DNA of 64,000 bases from JAUIIK01 sp041390865 (GCA_041390865.1 JAWKPC010000002.1:124001-188000); one strand, 5' to 3'; counted from the stretch's first letter, positions 26,040 to 36,730 are shown. The notes: generated from the sequence alone by a model not told the origin. A program made the numbers and translations.

Positions 26040-28696
26040 ATGAATCACCGAACGATGACCCGCGTAACGACCGTCTTCATGACGGCAATTCTCCTGGCAA
26101 TGAGCCTGGCGACGGTGGCCCGGGCGGCGCCGCCAGGGAATGCCGCGTTCAGCCGCACCTGGGACCGCACCGACCGGCCGGTGCTGGACGGTATCGTCGC
26201 CCGGACATGGATGTGGGGGCCGGAAGCCAACACGCCGCTCGTGACCGAGCAGTACGAAGAATCGCCGAATGGCATGCGCCAGGTTCAGTATTACGACAAG
26301 GCCCGGATGGAGATCACCAACCCGGGAAGCGACAGTGACTCGATCTGGTATGTCACCAATGGCCTGCTCGTCGTCGAGCTGGTCACCGGCAAGATGCAGG
26401 TGGGTGACAACAGCTTCGAGACCCGCAACCCGGCCATGGTCAACGTCGCCGGGGACTTTGACGACCCGACCGGACCGACGTACGCAACGTTCGGCACGCT
26501 GCTCGACGCGACCCCGCATACCGTCGGCAGCACGATCACCGAACGAGTCCAGCGAGACGGATCGACCAGCATCGACCCATCGCTTGCCGGGATGAACGTG
26601 ACAGTCGGCCATCTCGACGAGGTCACGAATCATGGCATCGCGGCGCCCTTCTGGAGCTTCATGAATTCCAGCGGCACCGTCTATGAGAACGGTCAGTACG
26701 TCAATCAGCCGCTCTTCCAGGACGCACTCTTCGCGACCGGCCGCCCGATCACCGAAGCCTACTGGGCAGAGGTCAAGGTCGGCGGTGTTTACAGGACGTC
26801 CTGATGCAGTGCTTCGAGCGGCGCTGCCTCACCTACACCCCGGGCAATCCCGAGGGCTTCATCGTCGAGGCCGGCAACGTTGGCCAGCACTACTACAGCT
26901 GGCGCTACGACAACGATCCCGGTGACGGCAACGGCAACGACGGCGAAACCGAAACGCCGGTCGAGACGGCCACGAAGTACGCGTTTGCACGGAAGTTCGG
27001 CCTCCCGGCAGCCGGGATTCAGATCTCCAAGCCGAACGACGTCGCGGCGTCCCCGTCCGGCGATGTCTACATGACCGATACGACGAACCGCCGCATCCTG
27101 AAGTTCGACTCGAAGGGCATCTTCGTGACGGCCTGGGGCAGCGAAGGCACTGGCAACGGCCAGTTCAAGGCGCCGCGCGGCATCGCCGTCGACAGCCAGG
27201 GCTACGTCTATGTCGCCGATAAGTCGGTCAATCGCATCCAGAAGTTCGACGGCAACGGCGCGTTCGTCCTGGCGTTCGGCACGACCGGGTCGGGCAACGG
27301 CGAGCTCAGCAGCCCGCACGACATCGGCATCGGCCCGAACGACGAAGTCTACGTTTCCGACCAGGGGAACAACCGCGTTCAGATCTTTAGCCCGAGCGGC
27401 GTCTACACCGGCCAGTTTGGATCGGAAGGCAGCGGCAACGGGCAGCTCAAAGCCCCGCATGGCATCGATGTCAGCCGTGGTGGCCTGATCTATGTCGCCG
27501 ACGCCGGCAACGACCGGGTCCAGCTGTTCGACGCCGACGGCAATTGGCAGGGCAACATCGGCTCCGCAGGAACCGGAGACGGACAGTTCGGCAGCCCGAT
27601 GAACGTCGCCGTTGCGGGTGATGGCACGGTCTACGCGACCGTCGTCGAGCTCGACCGGGTCGGCAAGTTCTCGATCATCCCGGTCCTGGCTCCGAATGCG
27701 ACAACGCTTCAGGCCGTCAAGTACCAGTTCGACGGCTACCTCGAAGGTAGCTTCACCGATCCGACCGGCGCCGACACCGACAGCAGCGGGCGAATCCTCA
27801 TCGCCGACCGGGGCAACAACCGGATTCAGATCTACGCCAACACCGGCTTCACGTTCGGCGGCCCGGTGGAGCTCGTCGACACCTGGCGGGACGACACGCG
27901 CGGCCGGTTCTCGGCCGGCAACCCGGATGGCGTCGCCATCGGCCTCGATGGGCGCATCTATGCCGTCGACAACGGCCAGGACGTCATCAAGGTCTTCCGC
28001 AATGACGGTGAGTTCCTGACCCAGTACGGCCCGAGCCTTGGTCCGAACGTCACGTTGCAGAACCCGCTTGATCTCGCGATCGACTCCGACGGAAACCTCT
28101 ATGTGACTGATCCGGACATCGACGCCATCGTCAAGCTTACGCCCAATGGCGGCCTGATCGCCCAGTTCGGCGTGACCGGCAACGGCAATGGCCAGTTCCA
28201 GTTCCCGAGCGGTATCGCGCTCGATGAGGACGACAACATCTACGTCGCGGACACCGTCACGAAGCGGGTCCAGAAGTTCGCTCCGAATTTCAGCTTCCTC
28301 GCAGCCTGGAGCGGCACCGGTGCGGAATTGTTCGACTCCCCAGTCGGCGTCGCCGTCCACGGAGAACGGGTCTACGTCACCGACAGCGGCAATGCCGGCA
28401 AGGTGCGCGTGTTCGACCGGGCCGGTGAGTTCATCGCTGACTGGGACGGATTCGAATCGCCGGCAGGTATCGCGACCGACCAAGACGGATTCGTCTACGT
28501 CGGTGACACGGTCAACCCGGTCCAGAAGTTCAGCCCGGACGGCGAATTCATCGCCAGAATCGGCCGCCTCGGCGCCGGCGATGGCGAGATCAAACTCGAC
28601 ACCGCCGGCCCCCGACTGGCCCTGGACGATACCGGCAATGTCTACATCGGAGATCCCGGCAACCAGCGAGTGCAGGTCTTCGCGCCGGCAGACTGA
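26040..28696 (+). pseudogene. Secreted shared-module plus NHL-repeat protein, one-base frameshift
   Basis: ATG 26040 follows AAGGAAAG. A signal peptide (TTVFMTAILLAMSLATVARA) leads to the full shared module (FSRTWDRTDRPVLDG, TWMWGPEANTPLVTEQY, WYVTNGLLVVELVTGKMQVG, FATGRPITEAYWAEVKVGG). The frame breaks at ACAGGACGTC, 26791-26800; one more G would give YRDVLMQCFERRCLTY, as in its neighbour. The second frame runs to 28696 with about ten NHL repeats (YVADAGNDRVQLFD, YVSDQGNNRVQIF). Its near-identical layout to 23046-25852 suggests tandem duplication. Probably one functional gene if the missing G is a sequencing error. Confidence 0.75.
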
Positions 28697-28710
28697 TCCA
28701 CGACTCGATC

Positions 28711-28742
28711 GATACGCCGCGAGTGATCACTCGCGGCGTATC
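28711..28742. terminator. 32-bp perfect palindrome, likely terminator
   Basis: The halves GATACGCCGCGAGTGA and its complement form a hairpin of at least 13 bp, 14 bp after the NHL stop codon. The trailing sequence TCCCTGTTCC is only weakly T-rich, so it may act in both directions or as a transcript stabiliser. Confidence 0.6.
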
Positions 28743-28890
28743 TCCCTGTTCCGGAGACGAAAGACAGGAGCTGGAATCCCGCAGCGTCCCGGAGTGACCG
28801 CAACGAAAACGAACCACGAGCCGCCTGAAGTAGAATGCCCGTCGTTCGAAACTTCATCTGTTGAGACTGAACGTAGGGAAAGCAGGCAGG

Positions 28891-30834
28891 ATGTCGGAAG
28901 ACAGGCAGTCGAACGAGTCAGGGAGCATATCGCCGGAGATCCTCGCGTCTTTCTCTCGCCCGACCGATCTCGACATGGCGCCGGACGGCTCGAAGATCGC
29001 CTATGTCGTAGCGCCGATCAGCAAAGACGTCGACAAGGACACCGAACACGGCGTCTCGACCATCTGGGTAGTCGGCACGCTGGATGGAGAACCGCGACAG
29101 TTCACCGGCGGCACCTGGGAAGACGCCGACCCGCGCTGGTCGCCAGACGGCTCGCAGCTCGCGTTCCTGTCCGACCGGGCCGAGCGCAGAGAGCGCTCCG
29201 TGTATGTCATGCCTACCGACGGAGGCGAGGGAGTCCGGATCTTCGATAAGCAAGGAACCATCTCCAACCTGGACTGGTCGCCGGATGGCCGCTATTTGAG
29301 CTTCCTCTATACCGATCCCGAGACGGACGAGGAGAAGGAGAAGAAAGAGTCTAAAGACGATGCTCGCGTCTGGGATACCGACCGCAAATGGCGCAGGCTC
29401 TGGCTGATCGACCGGCAGGATGGCAACTCGGCGTCGACTGTCTCGCCTGAGAACCGACAAGTCTGGAGCTATTCCTGGTCGCAGGACGGCAGCCGGATAG
29501 CCCTGAACACCAGCCCGAACCCGCGCATCAATGACATCTTCCTGGAGACTCAGGTCGATCTGGTTTCACCGACTGACCACGAAACCCACCGGCTCTTCAA
29601 CCTGACCGGGACGACCGGCAACATGGTCTGGTCGAACGACGGCACCCGCATCGGCTATGTCGGCACGAGCGGCCAGGTGGTCAACGGCGAGCATCTGTTC
29701 GTCATCGAGGTTGATGGCGGCGGCCCGGCCAATCTGACGCCGGACTTGCGGGGAACGATAGAAAACATCGTCCCATTGAACGGCGGTGAGGCGCTGGCCG
29801 GAACGATCGGCTACGGCGTCAATGACGCCTACCGGCGGATCGACTGGGACGGCACGATTACACCCATCTCCGGGGCCGAGGTACCGCGAGGCACCTTCAC
29901 CAGTGCGCCTGCGGCAAACGCTGACGGGTCTCTGGTCGCCGGCATCTGGGAAGATGGAGCGAATCTCCCGGATATCTGGGTCATCGATACAGGCACAGGC
30001 GAACTCCACCGTCGTACCCGTCTCAACGCTGAGATCGAAGTGTGCGAACTGGGTGGTCAGCAGATCGTCGAGTGGGAGAGCGATGAAGGCGTCACCGTCG
30101 AAGGCGTCCTGATCACGCCGCCCGGCTACGACCATACGAAAACGTATCCGCTCGTGGTCCAGGTCCATGGCGGTCCAACCGGCCGTTGGACGAACGGCTG
30201 GTACGGCAACTGGCATGACTGGGGGCAACTGCTGGCAAGCAACGGCTTCGCCGTGCTGATGCACAACCCCCGGGGCAGCACCGGGTACGGCTCCGACTAC
30301 ATGAATGCGCTGGTGGACGGGATCGGCCAGGTCGAGCTGCGAGACCTGATGAGCGGCGTCGACGCCATGATCGAACGCGGCATCGCCGATCCCGAGCGGC
30401 TGGGATTGGGCGGTTGGAGCTGGGGCGGCTACATGACTGCCTGGACGGTCACCCAGACCGACCGTTTCAAGGCCGCCGTCATGGGCGCCGGGCTTCCAAA
30501 CATGGTCAGCGACAACAGCATCGGCGACATCCCGTCAGCGAACCTCTCCTACTTCACCGAGTCGATGTTCGAGAATCCTGAGCCATTCTGGGAACGGTCG
30601 GCGATCCGGCACATTCGCAACTGCACGACGCCGGTGATGATCCTCCACGGCGAGGCCGATGACCGGGTCAACATGTATCAGAGCGTCGAGATGTATGTGG
30701 CGCTCCGCGAGCTCGGCCTCGAGCACGAGTTCGTTACCTATCCACGCGAACCACACGGCATCCGCGAGCGAAAGCACCAGATTGACCTGATGAATCGGGT
30801 CGTGCGCTGGTTCAGCGATCGGCTCGGAGCCTAA
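28891..30834 (+). CDS. S9 family acylaminoacyl-type peptidase
   Basis: 647 residues from the ATG at 28891 (a TTG 30 bp upstream is less likely). The N-terminal half is a WD40/TolB-like propeller (FSRPTDLDMAPDGSKIAYVV, DADPRWSPDGSQLAFLSDRA). The C-terminal half is the alpha/beta hydrolase with oxyanion segment VVQVHGGPTGRWTNGWYG, nucleophile S510 in GGWSWGGYM, Asp in GEADDRVNMYQS and His in YPREPHGIRERKH. It cleaves short peptides or acyl-amino acids. No signal peptide is visible, so it is cytoplasmic. Confidence 0.9.
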   Translation: MSEDRQSNESGSISPEILASFSRPTDLDMAPDGSKIAYVVAPISKDVDKDTEHGVSTIWVVGTLDGEPRQFTGGTWEDADPRWSPDGSQLAFLSDRAERRERSVYVMPTDGGEGVRIFDKQGTISNLDWSPDGRYLSFLYTDPETDEEKEKKESKDDARVWDTDRKWRRLWLIDRQDGNSASTVSPENRQVWSYSWSQDGSRIALNTSPNPRINDIFLETQVDLVSPTDHETHRLFNLTGTTGNMVWSNDGTRIGYVGTSGQVVNGEHLFVIEVDGGGPANLTPDLRGTIENIVPLNGGEALAGTIGYGVNDAYRRIDWDGTITPISGAEVPRGTFTSAPAANADGSLVAGIWEDGANLPDIWVIDTGTGELHRRTRLNAEIEVCELGGQQIVEWESDEGVTVEGVLITPPGYDHTKTYPLVVQVHGGPTGRWTNGWYGNWHDWGQLLASNGFAVLMHNPRGSTGYGSDYMNALVDGIGQVELRDLMSGVDAMIERGIADPERLGLGGWSWGGYMTAWTVTQTDRFKAAVMGAGLPNMVSDNSIGDIPSANLSYFTESMFENPEPFWERSAIRHIRNCTTPVMILHGEADDRVNMYQSVEMYVALRELGLEHEFVTYPREPHGIRERKHQIDLMNRVVRWFSDRLGA

Positions 30835-31100
30835 CCGCGGACGATCCGCCCGGTGCCAGTGGCATCCGGTCGCTTGTTTCCAGACAAGTTGGGCGGATGC
30901 ATCGCTGGTTTCGCAAGACTAGTACATAAATACCAACAATCGCGCTCCAACATATGCCAGAATGGCTATTGTCCCGATGATTTGCCCGGGGAACCGAACG
31001 GTGAGCCGAATAGGTCAGCAGAGCGTTCGACGGCACCGTCGCGCCAGAGCCGTAGCCGAACCACGGCACCTGCCGGACAACCTGGAATAGAAACAACGAC

Positions 31101-33533
31101 GTGAACGTCCTACTATTTGAACCTGATGGTCATACGCGAACCGCGCTGGAAATGGTCCTTGCCCTTCGCGGCCACCACATTGAACTCTGTCATTCCATCG
31201 ACCAGCTGCACGAGAAACTCGAACTGACGACGTTCGAGTTCGTTCTTTACGGCATCGAGACCCTGTCGCCGGAAGTGATCAACCGGCTCCGGACGATCCG
31301 GACCGAATCGCTACCGAGATCTTCCATGCTGATCGGGATCATCGATGAACGGGAAGTCGCAAATCTCGCGCCGGACGTCATGGAACAGATCAATCAGGTG
31401 CTCGTCCGGCCGCTCGATCTCGACATGCTCGACCTCCAGTTCGAGGCCTTCGAGCAAGCAGCCCACTCCCGCAAAGTCGACAACTATGCACTCTCGATGC
31501 CGCAGGTTCCGGCCGATGCGCTGGCGAAGCTCGCAGATCGCGGCATCGAGCTCGGGATCCTACTCGACGATCAGGGACGGATTCAGTTCACGACCTCCGG
31601 CGTTCAGTTCATTACCGGCCACAATCCACGATCGTTCCACGGTCGCTCCGTCCTCAGCCTGATCCACCCCGACGATCGCCCGAACATCAGCCGGATCTTG
31701 AGCGACGGCCAGGAAGAAGCCGGCACGACCGCCCGGGTCATGGGCGATGGGGAGCAGAACACCTGGTTCGACCTCACGATCACGAGATTCTCGACCGGGC
31801 TGCACTCGGGATCGTTCGTGATGGTCGGTCATCGAACATCGCGACGATCAGCGCGGCCAGTTGAACCTGACACCAGCCGCTACGGTGAGGAGCTCGTTGC
31901 CCACATCAACCAGATGGGAGAGATTGGATTCAGGACCGAGGCGCTCGCCAAGCTCCTCGATATCCCGGAACGCGAGAGTCCGGCGCAGTTCGAGGACTAT
32001 ATCCTCGAATCCGACATCAGTGATTTCCGCGACTGCATCGACAACCTGCCGGACTCGACGGCCGGGCAGAGCCGGTGCCACGTCCGGATCCGTACACCGA
32101 ACCAGCGATGGCGCACCCTCGAGCTGGTCTGCACGAATCTCCTCGGCATCGAGGGCATCGACACGATCGTGATCAACGCCCACGACGTGACGAATCGGAA
32201 AAGCCTCGAGCAGCATCTGATGCGCCGGGCATTTCTCGATTCGCTGACTGGCCTGCCGAATCGCTCATACTTCCTCAGCCGCCTCGAACGCGCGCTCGGC
32301 CGAACGAACGAAACCGGCGCTCGCGTCGCGGTCCTGTTTCTCGATCTGGACCGCTTCAAGCTGATCAACGACAGCCTCGGCCACGAGATCGGAGATCAAC
32401 TGCTCGTTGCAGTTGGACAGCGACTGAAGACAGCGGTGCGTCCCGGAGACATCGTCGCCCGTTTTGGCGGAGACGAACTCATCGTCCTGCTTGAAGAGAT
32501 TGACGGGCCTGAAGAAGCCATCGCCGTCGCCGACCGGATCATCCAGGAGGTCCGCGACCCCCTGGTTGTCGGAAATCACGAGATATCGATCTCGACCAGC
32601 GTCGGCATCGCGACGAGCGACCCGGACGTGGTTGACGCGAACATCCTCATCCGCAACGCCGATATCGCGCTCTATCGAGCGAAGGAACTCGGCGCCAGCC
32701 GGTATATCGTATTCGACGAGAGCATGGCCCAGCGCGTCGTCGAACGGCTCGAGATGGAGACCGATCTCCGGCACGCGATCGAAGGCAACCAGCTATCGAT
32801 CGAGTTCCTGCCGGAGCTAGACCTGCGCGATGGGCGGCTAGCGGCGGTCGAAGTGCTGACCCGCTGGCACCATCCAGAACATGGCGAGATCACCCCGGCG
32901 ATGTTCATGGAGGTCGCCGAAGAATCCGGATTGATCGTCCGGATCGGGCGCTGGGCGTTCACCGAAGCCTGCCGTTGCGCTCGAAGCTGGCAAGAGCAAC
33001 ATCCCGGCGCGAACCAGGTGCTGATCGCGATCAATATGTCGGTCCGCGAGTTCCAGCAGCCCGATCTCGTCGAATTCATCTCGTCCACCCTTGACGAATA
33101 CGGCATCCCACCCCGCCGGTTGCGGATCGAGATCGACGAGCGTTCGCTCGCGGCAGACCCCGACGACACGCTGGCGAAAGTACAGACGCTGCGCCAGATG
33201 GGGATCTGTTTCGCGATCGACAACTTCGGCCGGGGCTTCTCATCCCTGAGCCTCTTTACCCGTTTTACCTTCGACCTCCTGAAGGTCGACCGGCAGTTCA
33301 TTAGCGGCAACGACCGGGCCGTCCGGAACCTCTCCGTCGTCCGGGCGGTGACTTCTCTGGCACACGCGCTCGGAATGCAGATCAGCGCCGAAGGGATCGA
33401 GACGCGGGAGCAGCTTGCCCGAGCCCGGGCGGCAGGCTGCGACTTCGGCCAGGGCTACCTCTTCGCCCGATCCCTCGATGTCAACACGACCGAAGCGCTC
33501 TTCCTGTCGACCGGGTTCAACGAAGCTGCCTGA
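31101..33533 (+). CDS. Response-regulator-like/PAS/GGDEF/EAL signalling protein
   Basis: 810 residues from a GTG. The start resembles a receiver domain (MNVLLFEPDGHTRTALEMVL, LVRPLDLDMLDLQ), then PAS-like regions (about 145-260 and 275-370). The GGDEF domain has GGDEL at 456-460 with an RPGD inhibitory site five residues before it, so it is probably an active, feedback-controlled diguanylate cyclase. The EAL domain is altered: E584-V-L for EAL and DNFGRGFSSL for DDFGTGYSSL, so phosphodiesterase activity is doubtful. It likely controls the motility-to-surface switch through cyclic di-GMP. No GEMM-type riboswitch was found upstream. Confidence 0.88.
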   Translation: MNVLLFEPDGHTRTALEMVLALRGHHIELCHSIDQLHEKLELTTFEFVLYGIETLSPEVINRLRTIRTESLPRSSMLIGIIDEREVANLAPDVMEQINQVLVRPLDLDMLDLQFEAFEQAAHSRKVDNYALSMPQVPADALAKLADRGIELGILLDDQGRIQFTTSGVQFITGHNPRSFHGRSVLSLIHPDDRPNISRILSDGQEEAGTTARVMGDGEQNTWFDLTITRFSTGLHSGSFVMVGHRTSRRSARPVEPDTSRYGEELVAHINQMGEIGFRTEALAKLLDIPERESPAQFEDYILESDISDFRDCIDNLPDSTAGQSRCHVRIRTPNQRWRTLELVCTNLLGIEGIDTIVINAHDVTNRKSLEQHLMRRAFLDSLTGLPNRSYFLSRLERALGRTNETGARVAVLFLDLDRFKLINDSLGHEIGDQLLVAVGQRLKTAVRPGDIVARFGGDELIVLLEEIDGPEEAIAVADRIIQEVRDPLVVGNHEISISTSVGIATSDPDVVDANILIRNADIALYRAKELGASRYIVFDESMAQRVVERLEMETDLRHAIEGNQLSIEFLPELDLRDGRLAAVEVLTRWHHPEHGEITPAMFMEVAEESGLIVRIGRWAFTEACRCARSWQEQHPGANQVLIAINMSVREFQQPDLVEFISSTLDEYGIPPRRLRIEIDERSLAADPDDTLAKVQTLRQMGICFAIDNFGRGFSSLSLFTRFTFDLLKVDRQFISGNDRAVRNLSVVRAVTSLAHALGMQISAEGIETREQLARARAAGCDFGQGYLFARSLDVNTTEALFLSTGFNEAA

Positions 33534-33617
33534 CGGCCGCACCGTATCCCGAAAGCTCCATTCCCCAGCGAGCGGTGTACTAGACTGCGCTAGATTTGTT
33601 GAAACGCGCAGGGACGG

Positions 33618-34988
33618 ATGGTCGCCATGCAGGATATCTACGACTACATCGACGCCAACCGAGATAAGGCAATCGCCGATCTCCAGACGTTCCTCCGCCA
33701 GCCGAGCATCTCGGCACAGAAGATCGGACTCGAGGAGTGCGCCCGGCTCCTTCGCGACCAACTGCTCGATCACGGCATCAGCAATACACGCATCATGCCC
33801 ACCGACGGCGGGCCGGAGATCGTCTACAGCGAGATCACGAACCAGGACGCCAGGCGGACGCTCCTATGCTACGGGCATTACGACGTCCAGCCCCCGGAGC
33901 CGCTGGACCGCTGGGTATCGCCTCCCTTCGCAGCGGATATCCGCGACGGCGTCATCATCGCCCGTGGAGCGACCGACAACAAATCCGGCGTCCACGCGTT
34001 CATGAAGGCGGCCGACGCCTTCCTCAACGTGCGCGGCGATGTGCCGGTCAACCTCAAGTTCGTATTCGAGGGCGAGGAAGAGATCGGCAGTCCTCATTTC
34101 GAGCCCTGGGTGATCGACCACACCGACATGCTGGCCTGCGATGCCTCGATCGGCCTCGATGGCGGCGTCCACCGCACGAGCGGTCGGGCAGAGATCCACC
34201 TCGGGATCAAGGCGATTCTTTATGTCGAGCTTCGAGTCAAGAGCCACGACGAGGACTTCTGGTCCGGACGCGCCCAGCTGCTGAAAGCCCAGGCCGCCCC
34301 CTGGCGGCTGGTCCACTGCCTGAGCACGATCTTCAGCCCGGAAGGCGAGATCCAGATCGACGGCTGGTATGACGACTGGGAGGGCCCGGACGACGACGAT
34401 CTCTACTTTATACGCGAAGAAGCGAAGCTGTTCGACCGGGCGGAGCTGGCGCGGCAGTTCGGCGTCAGGGGCTTCCCGTACGAGACCGACGAAGAGCTGC
34501 TGAAGGCGATCCACTACGGAGCGTCGGCGAACATCTGCGGCCTGTCCGCAGGCTACACCGGCGAGGGATCGAAGACGATCGTGCCATCCGAAGCCGTCGC
34601 AAAGCTCGACTTTCGCTGCCCGCCGAACCTCGAGCCCGCCGATCAGCTCGAGAAGCTGCGCGCCCACCTCGAAAAGCATGGCTTCGACGACATCGAGATC
34701 CTGGTCCACACGGCCCGCAAGAACCCGTACAAGTCGCCGGTGCGTGAAGCGATTAGCCAGGCGACGATCACGGCGGCCGAGACCGTCTTCGGCGAGCAGC
34801 CGGTCGTAATGGGCGTCAGCATCCAGGGCATCATCAAGATCCACGTCCCCCATCCTGCCGTGCTGTCCGGTTTCGGAGCCGCCGAGAACAACCTGCACGC
34901 TCCGAACGAGAACATGCCGGTGGACCGCTACATCCAGGGCATCAAGTACGCGGCGACCATCTTTGACGAGTTCGCCCGCCATCCATAG
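33618..34988 (+). CDS. M20 family metallopeptidase (dipeptidase)
   Basis: 456 residues. Zinc-site motifs are LLCYGHYDVQPPEPLDRW (His near residue 87), ARGATDNKSGVHAF (bridging Asp), FEGEEEIGSP (catalytic and metal Glu) and HVPHPAVLSGFGAAENNLHA (C-terminal His region). This is the M20/CNDP-type dipeptidase layout with an inserted dimerisation domain. A second ATG at 33630 is equally possible. No signal peptide, so it probably degrades imported peptides in the cytoplasm. Confidence 0.9.
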   Translation: MVAMQDIYDYIDANRDKAIADLQTFLRQPSISAQKIGLEECARLLRDQLLDHGISNTRIMPTDGGPEIVYSEITNQDARRTLLCYGHYDVQPPEPLDRWVSPPFAADIRDGVIIARGATDNKSGVHAFMKAADAFLNVRGDVPVNLKFVFEGEEEIGSPHFEPWVIDHTDMLACDASIGLDGGVHRTSGRAEIHLGIKAILYVELRVKSHDEDFWSGRAQLLKAQAAPWRLVHCLSTIFSPEGEIQIDGWYDDWEGPDDDDLYFIREEAKLFDRAELARQFGVRGFPYETDEELLKAIHYGASANICGLSAGYTGEGSKTIVPSEAVAKLDFRCPPNLEPADQLEKLRAHLEKHGFDDIEILVHTARKNPYKSPVREAISQATITAAETVFGEQPVVMGVSIQGIIKIHVPHPAVLSGFGAAENNLHAPNENMPVDRYIQGIKYAATIFDEFARHP

Positions 34989-35137
34989 CGAGCCGTCAGG
35001 TCCCGACCAGATCCCTCGAGTCCGCAACCATCAGAGCGTCGTACCCGCCTGTTGGTATAGCGCGCTCTGGCGGAATGATCTAAGGTGGCCGCCTACACCT
35101 GTCGAATGATGCGGGCCATACCGAAAGGGAAGATGAC

Positions 35138-36181
35138 ATGGCGACGAATGGACTGATCGATCTCTCCAGCGACACAGCGACTCATCCCAGCCAGGCGATG
35201 CGAGAATTCATGGCCCAGGCGCCGGTGGGCGACGAGCAGCGCCGTGAGGATCCATCGGTCAACCGCCTCCAGGAAATCGCCGCCGAACTGACCGGCAAAG
35301 AAGCTGCGCTCTTCCTGCCCTCCGGGACGATGTGCAACGCGATCGCGATCAAAATCCACACCCAGCCCGGCGAAGAGGTCATCCTCGACAAGACCGCCCA
35401 CCCGTATACATCCGAAGGCGGCGGCCCGGCCGCGCTGGCAGGCGTCAGCGTCGCGCTGCTCGATGGCGTTCGGGGAGTCTTCACAGCCGATCAGGTAGCC
35501 GACGCCATCCGGCCGACCGGCCCGCATTCGCCCCAGTCGCGCCTCGTGTCGATGGAGAACACGACCAATGCCGGTTCCGGCAAGGTCTGGCCCTTCGAGA
35601 CCGCAAAGGCAGTAGCCAATCTTGCGAAAGAGCGCGGGCTGAAGTCACACATCGACGGCGCGCGGCTGATGAATGCCGTCGTCGCCAGCGGCATCCCGGC
35701 CAGTGACTGGGGAGGACTGGTCGACACGATCTGGATCGACCTCTCGAAGGGACTCGGTTGCCCGGTCGGTGCCGTTCTCTGCGGCAGTGTCGAAGACATG
35801 GAGAAGGCACGGCGCTACAAGCACCTGTACGGCGGCGCTATGCGCCAGGCCGGGATCATCGCCGCGGCCGGTATCTACGCCTTCGAGAACAACGTCGATC
35901 GGCTGGCCGAAGACCACGCCAACGCCAAGAAGCTGGCGACCGGCCTGGCCGAGATCCCCGGCGTCCAGATCGACCCGGACGACATTGAAACGAACATCGT
36001 TTTCTTCGATGTCTCCGAGACTGGCCGGACCGGCGAAGAGATCAACGACGGTACAACGAAGAAGGGCGTCCGCATGGGCGGCCGGGGTTCGCGCATCCGC
36101 GCCGTCACCCACCTCGACATCACCTCCGATGACATCGACCACGCCCTCGAGGCAATCAACGACGTCGTCGTCAACGGATAG
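35138..36181 (+). CDS. ltaE: Low-specificity L-threonine aldolase
   Basis: 347 residues of fold-type I PLP enzymes: LIDLSSDTATHPSQAMREFM, DEQRREDPSVNRLQEIAAEL, ALFLPSGTMCNAIAIKIHTQ, HIDGARLMNAVVASG and the PLP lysine K204 in IDLSKGLGCPVGAVLCG. It splits threonine to glycine and acetaldehyde, or acts on related beta-hydroxy amino acids. GGGAAGATGAC precedes the ATG. It is a single gene, closed by hairpins at 36207-36262. Confidence 0.92.
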   Translation: MATNGLIDLSSDTATHPSQAMREFMAQAPVGDEQRREDPSVNRLQEIAAELTGKEAALFLPSGTMCNAIAIKIHTQPGEEVILDKTAHPYTSEGGGPAALAGVSVALLDGVRGVFTADQVADAIRPTGPHSPQSRLVSMENTTNAGSGKVWPFETAKAVANLAKERGLKSHIDGARLMNAVVASGIPASDWGGLVDTIWIDLSKGLGCPVGAVLCGSVEDMEKARRYKHLYGGAMRQAGIIAAAGIYAFENNVDRLAEDHANAKKLATGLAEIPGVQIDPDDIETNIVFFDVSETGRTGEEINDGTTKKGVRMGGRGSRIRAVTHLDITSDDIDHALEAINDVVVNG

Positions 36182-36229
36182 GGGCATTTCCGGGGCACTC
36201 TGGATCGGATGGAGAAGCATTCCATCCGG

Positions 36230-36262
36230 TCCAGTGCATTGATCTACGATCAATGCACTGGA
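36230..36262 (+). terminator. Hairpin downstream of threonine aldolase
   Basis: 15-bp perfect arms (TCCAGTGCATTGATC) around a 3-base loop. A second, smaller hairpin, GGATGGA-N7-TCCATCC, lies just before it at 36207-36227. There is no clear T tract, so transcript-end stabilisation is an alternative to termination. Confidence 0.55.
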
Positions 36263-36364
36263 TATGCGACATAGAAATTGATAGTCATTCACTTTTGAGA
36301 ACCGGTGTAGAGAACACCGGAGCAGCGATATGCAGTTCGACGTCTCACAAATACCCTGTCACCG

Positions 36365-36411
36365 GAAAGAACGCACCCGACACCCGGCTGCAATCGCCGG
36401 ATGCCGGGTGC
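36365..36411 (-). terminator. Rho-independent terminator of the flgK-flgL-fliW-csrA operon
   Basis: Read on the minus strand, GCACCCG and CCGGC pair with GCCGG and CGGGTGC, followed by GTTCTTT. It begins about 47 bp after the csrA stop. Confidence 0.7.
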
Positions 36412-36457
36412 GTCTGTCGTTGGTCGGTTTGCAGGTTAGTAGCGAAACAACTGAACG

Positions 36458-36730
36458 TCAGGCGGCGCGTTCGGATGCGTCCGAGTCGGAGTCGCGGTGC
36501 TTCCCCAGGGCGGCCTGTAGGGTGTTCCAGCGATGGACGGCCGACTTCGTGTCGCTGGCGTCCAGGTTGGCTTCCTCGACGGCGTCCCGGAGCTCCTGCC
36601 GGAGAATGGGCACCTCGCGTGGAGCCTCGATGCCGATACGCACCCGGTCCCCGCTGACACCAAGAATCACGATGCGTATGCCGTCACCGAGCAGGATCGC
36701 CTGATCCGTCTTTCGAGCAAGCACCAGCAT
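36458..36730 (-). CDS. csrA: Carbon storage regulator CsrA
   Basis: 90 residues. The first ~60 are the CsrA fold (MLVLARKTDQAILLGDGIRI, VRIGIEAPREVPILRQEL), including the RNA-binding ends. The last ~25 residues are an acidic/basic extension longer than usual. CsrA binds GGA sites in mRNA leaders, in Gram-positives that of flagellin, and is antagonised by FliW. Its ATG overlaps the fliW stop (TAATG), the standard coupling of this pair. Confidence 0.93.
   Translation of the reverse strand: MLVLARKTDQAILLGDGIRIVILGVSGDRVRIGIEAPREVPILRQELRDAVEEANLDASDTKSAVHRWNTLQAALGKHRDSDSDASERAA

Noticed and set aside
26789..28483. 564-codon minus-strand frame opposite the NHL gene
   Set aside because: Repetitive VGDVD-type sequence is the mirror of the NHL repeats on the other strand.
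35032..35069. CAGAGCG...CGCTCTG hairpin as a terminator of the M20 peptidase gene
   Set aside because: Only 7 bp of stem with a 24-base loop and no T tract.
34989..35137. AGATCCCTCGAGTCCGC as another copy of the GIY-YIG repeat
   Set aside because: Only one short half resembles the arm and there is no complementary partner; probably chance.
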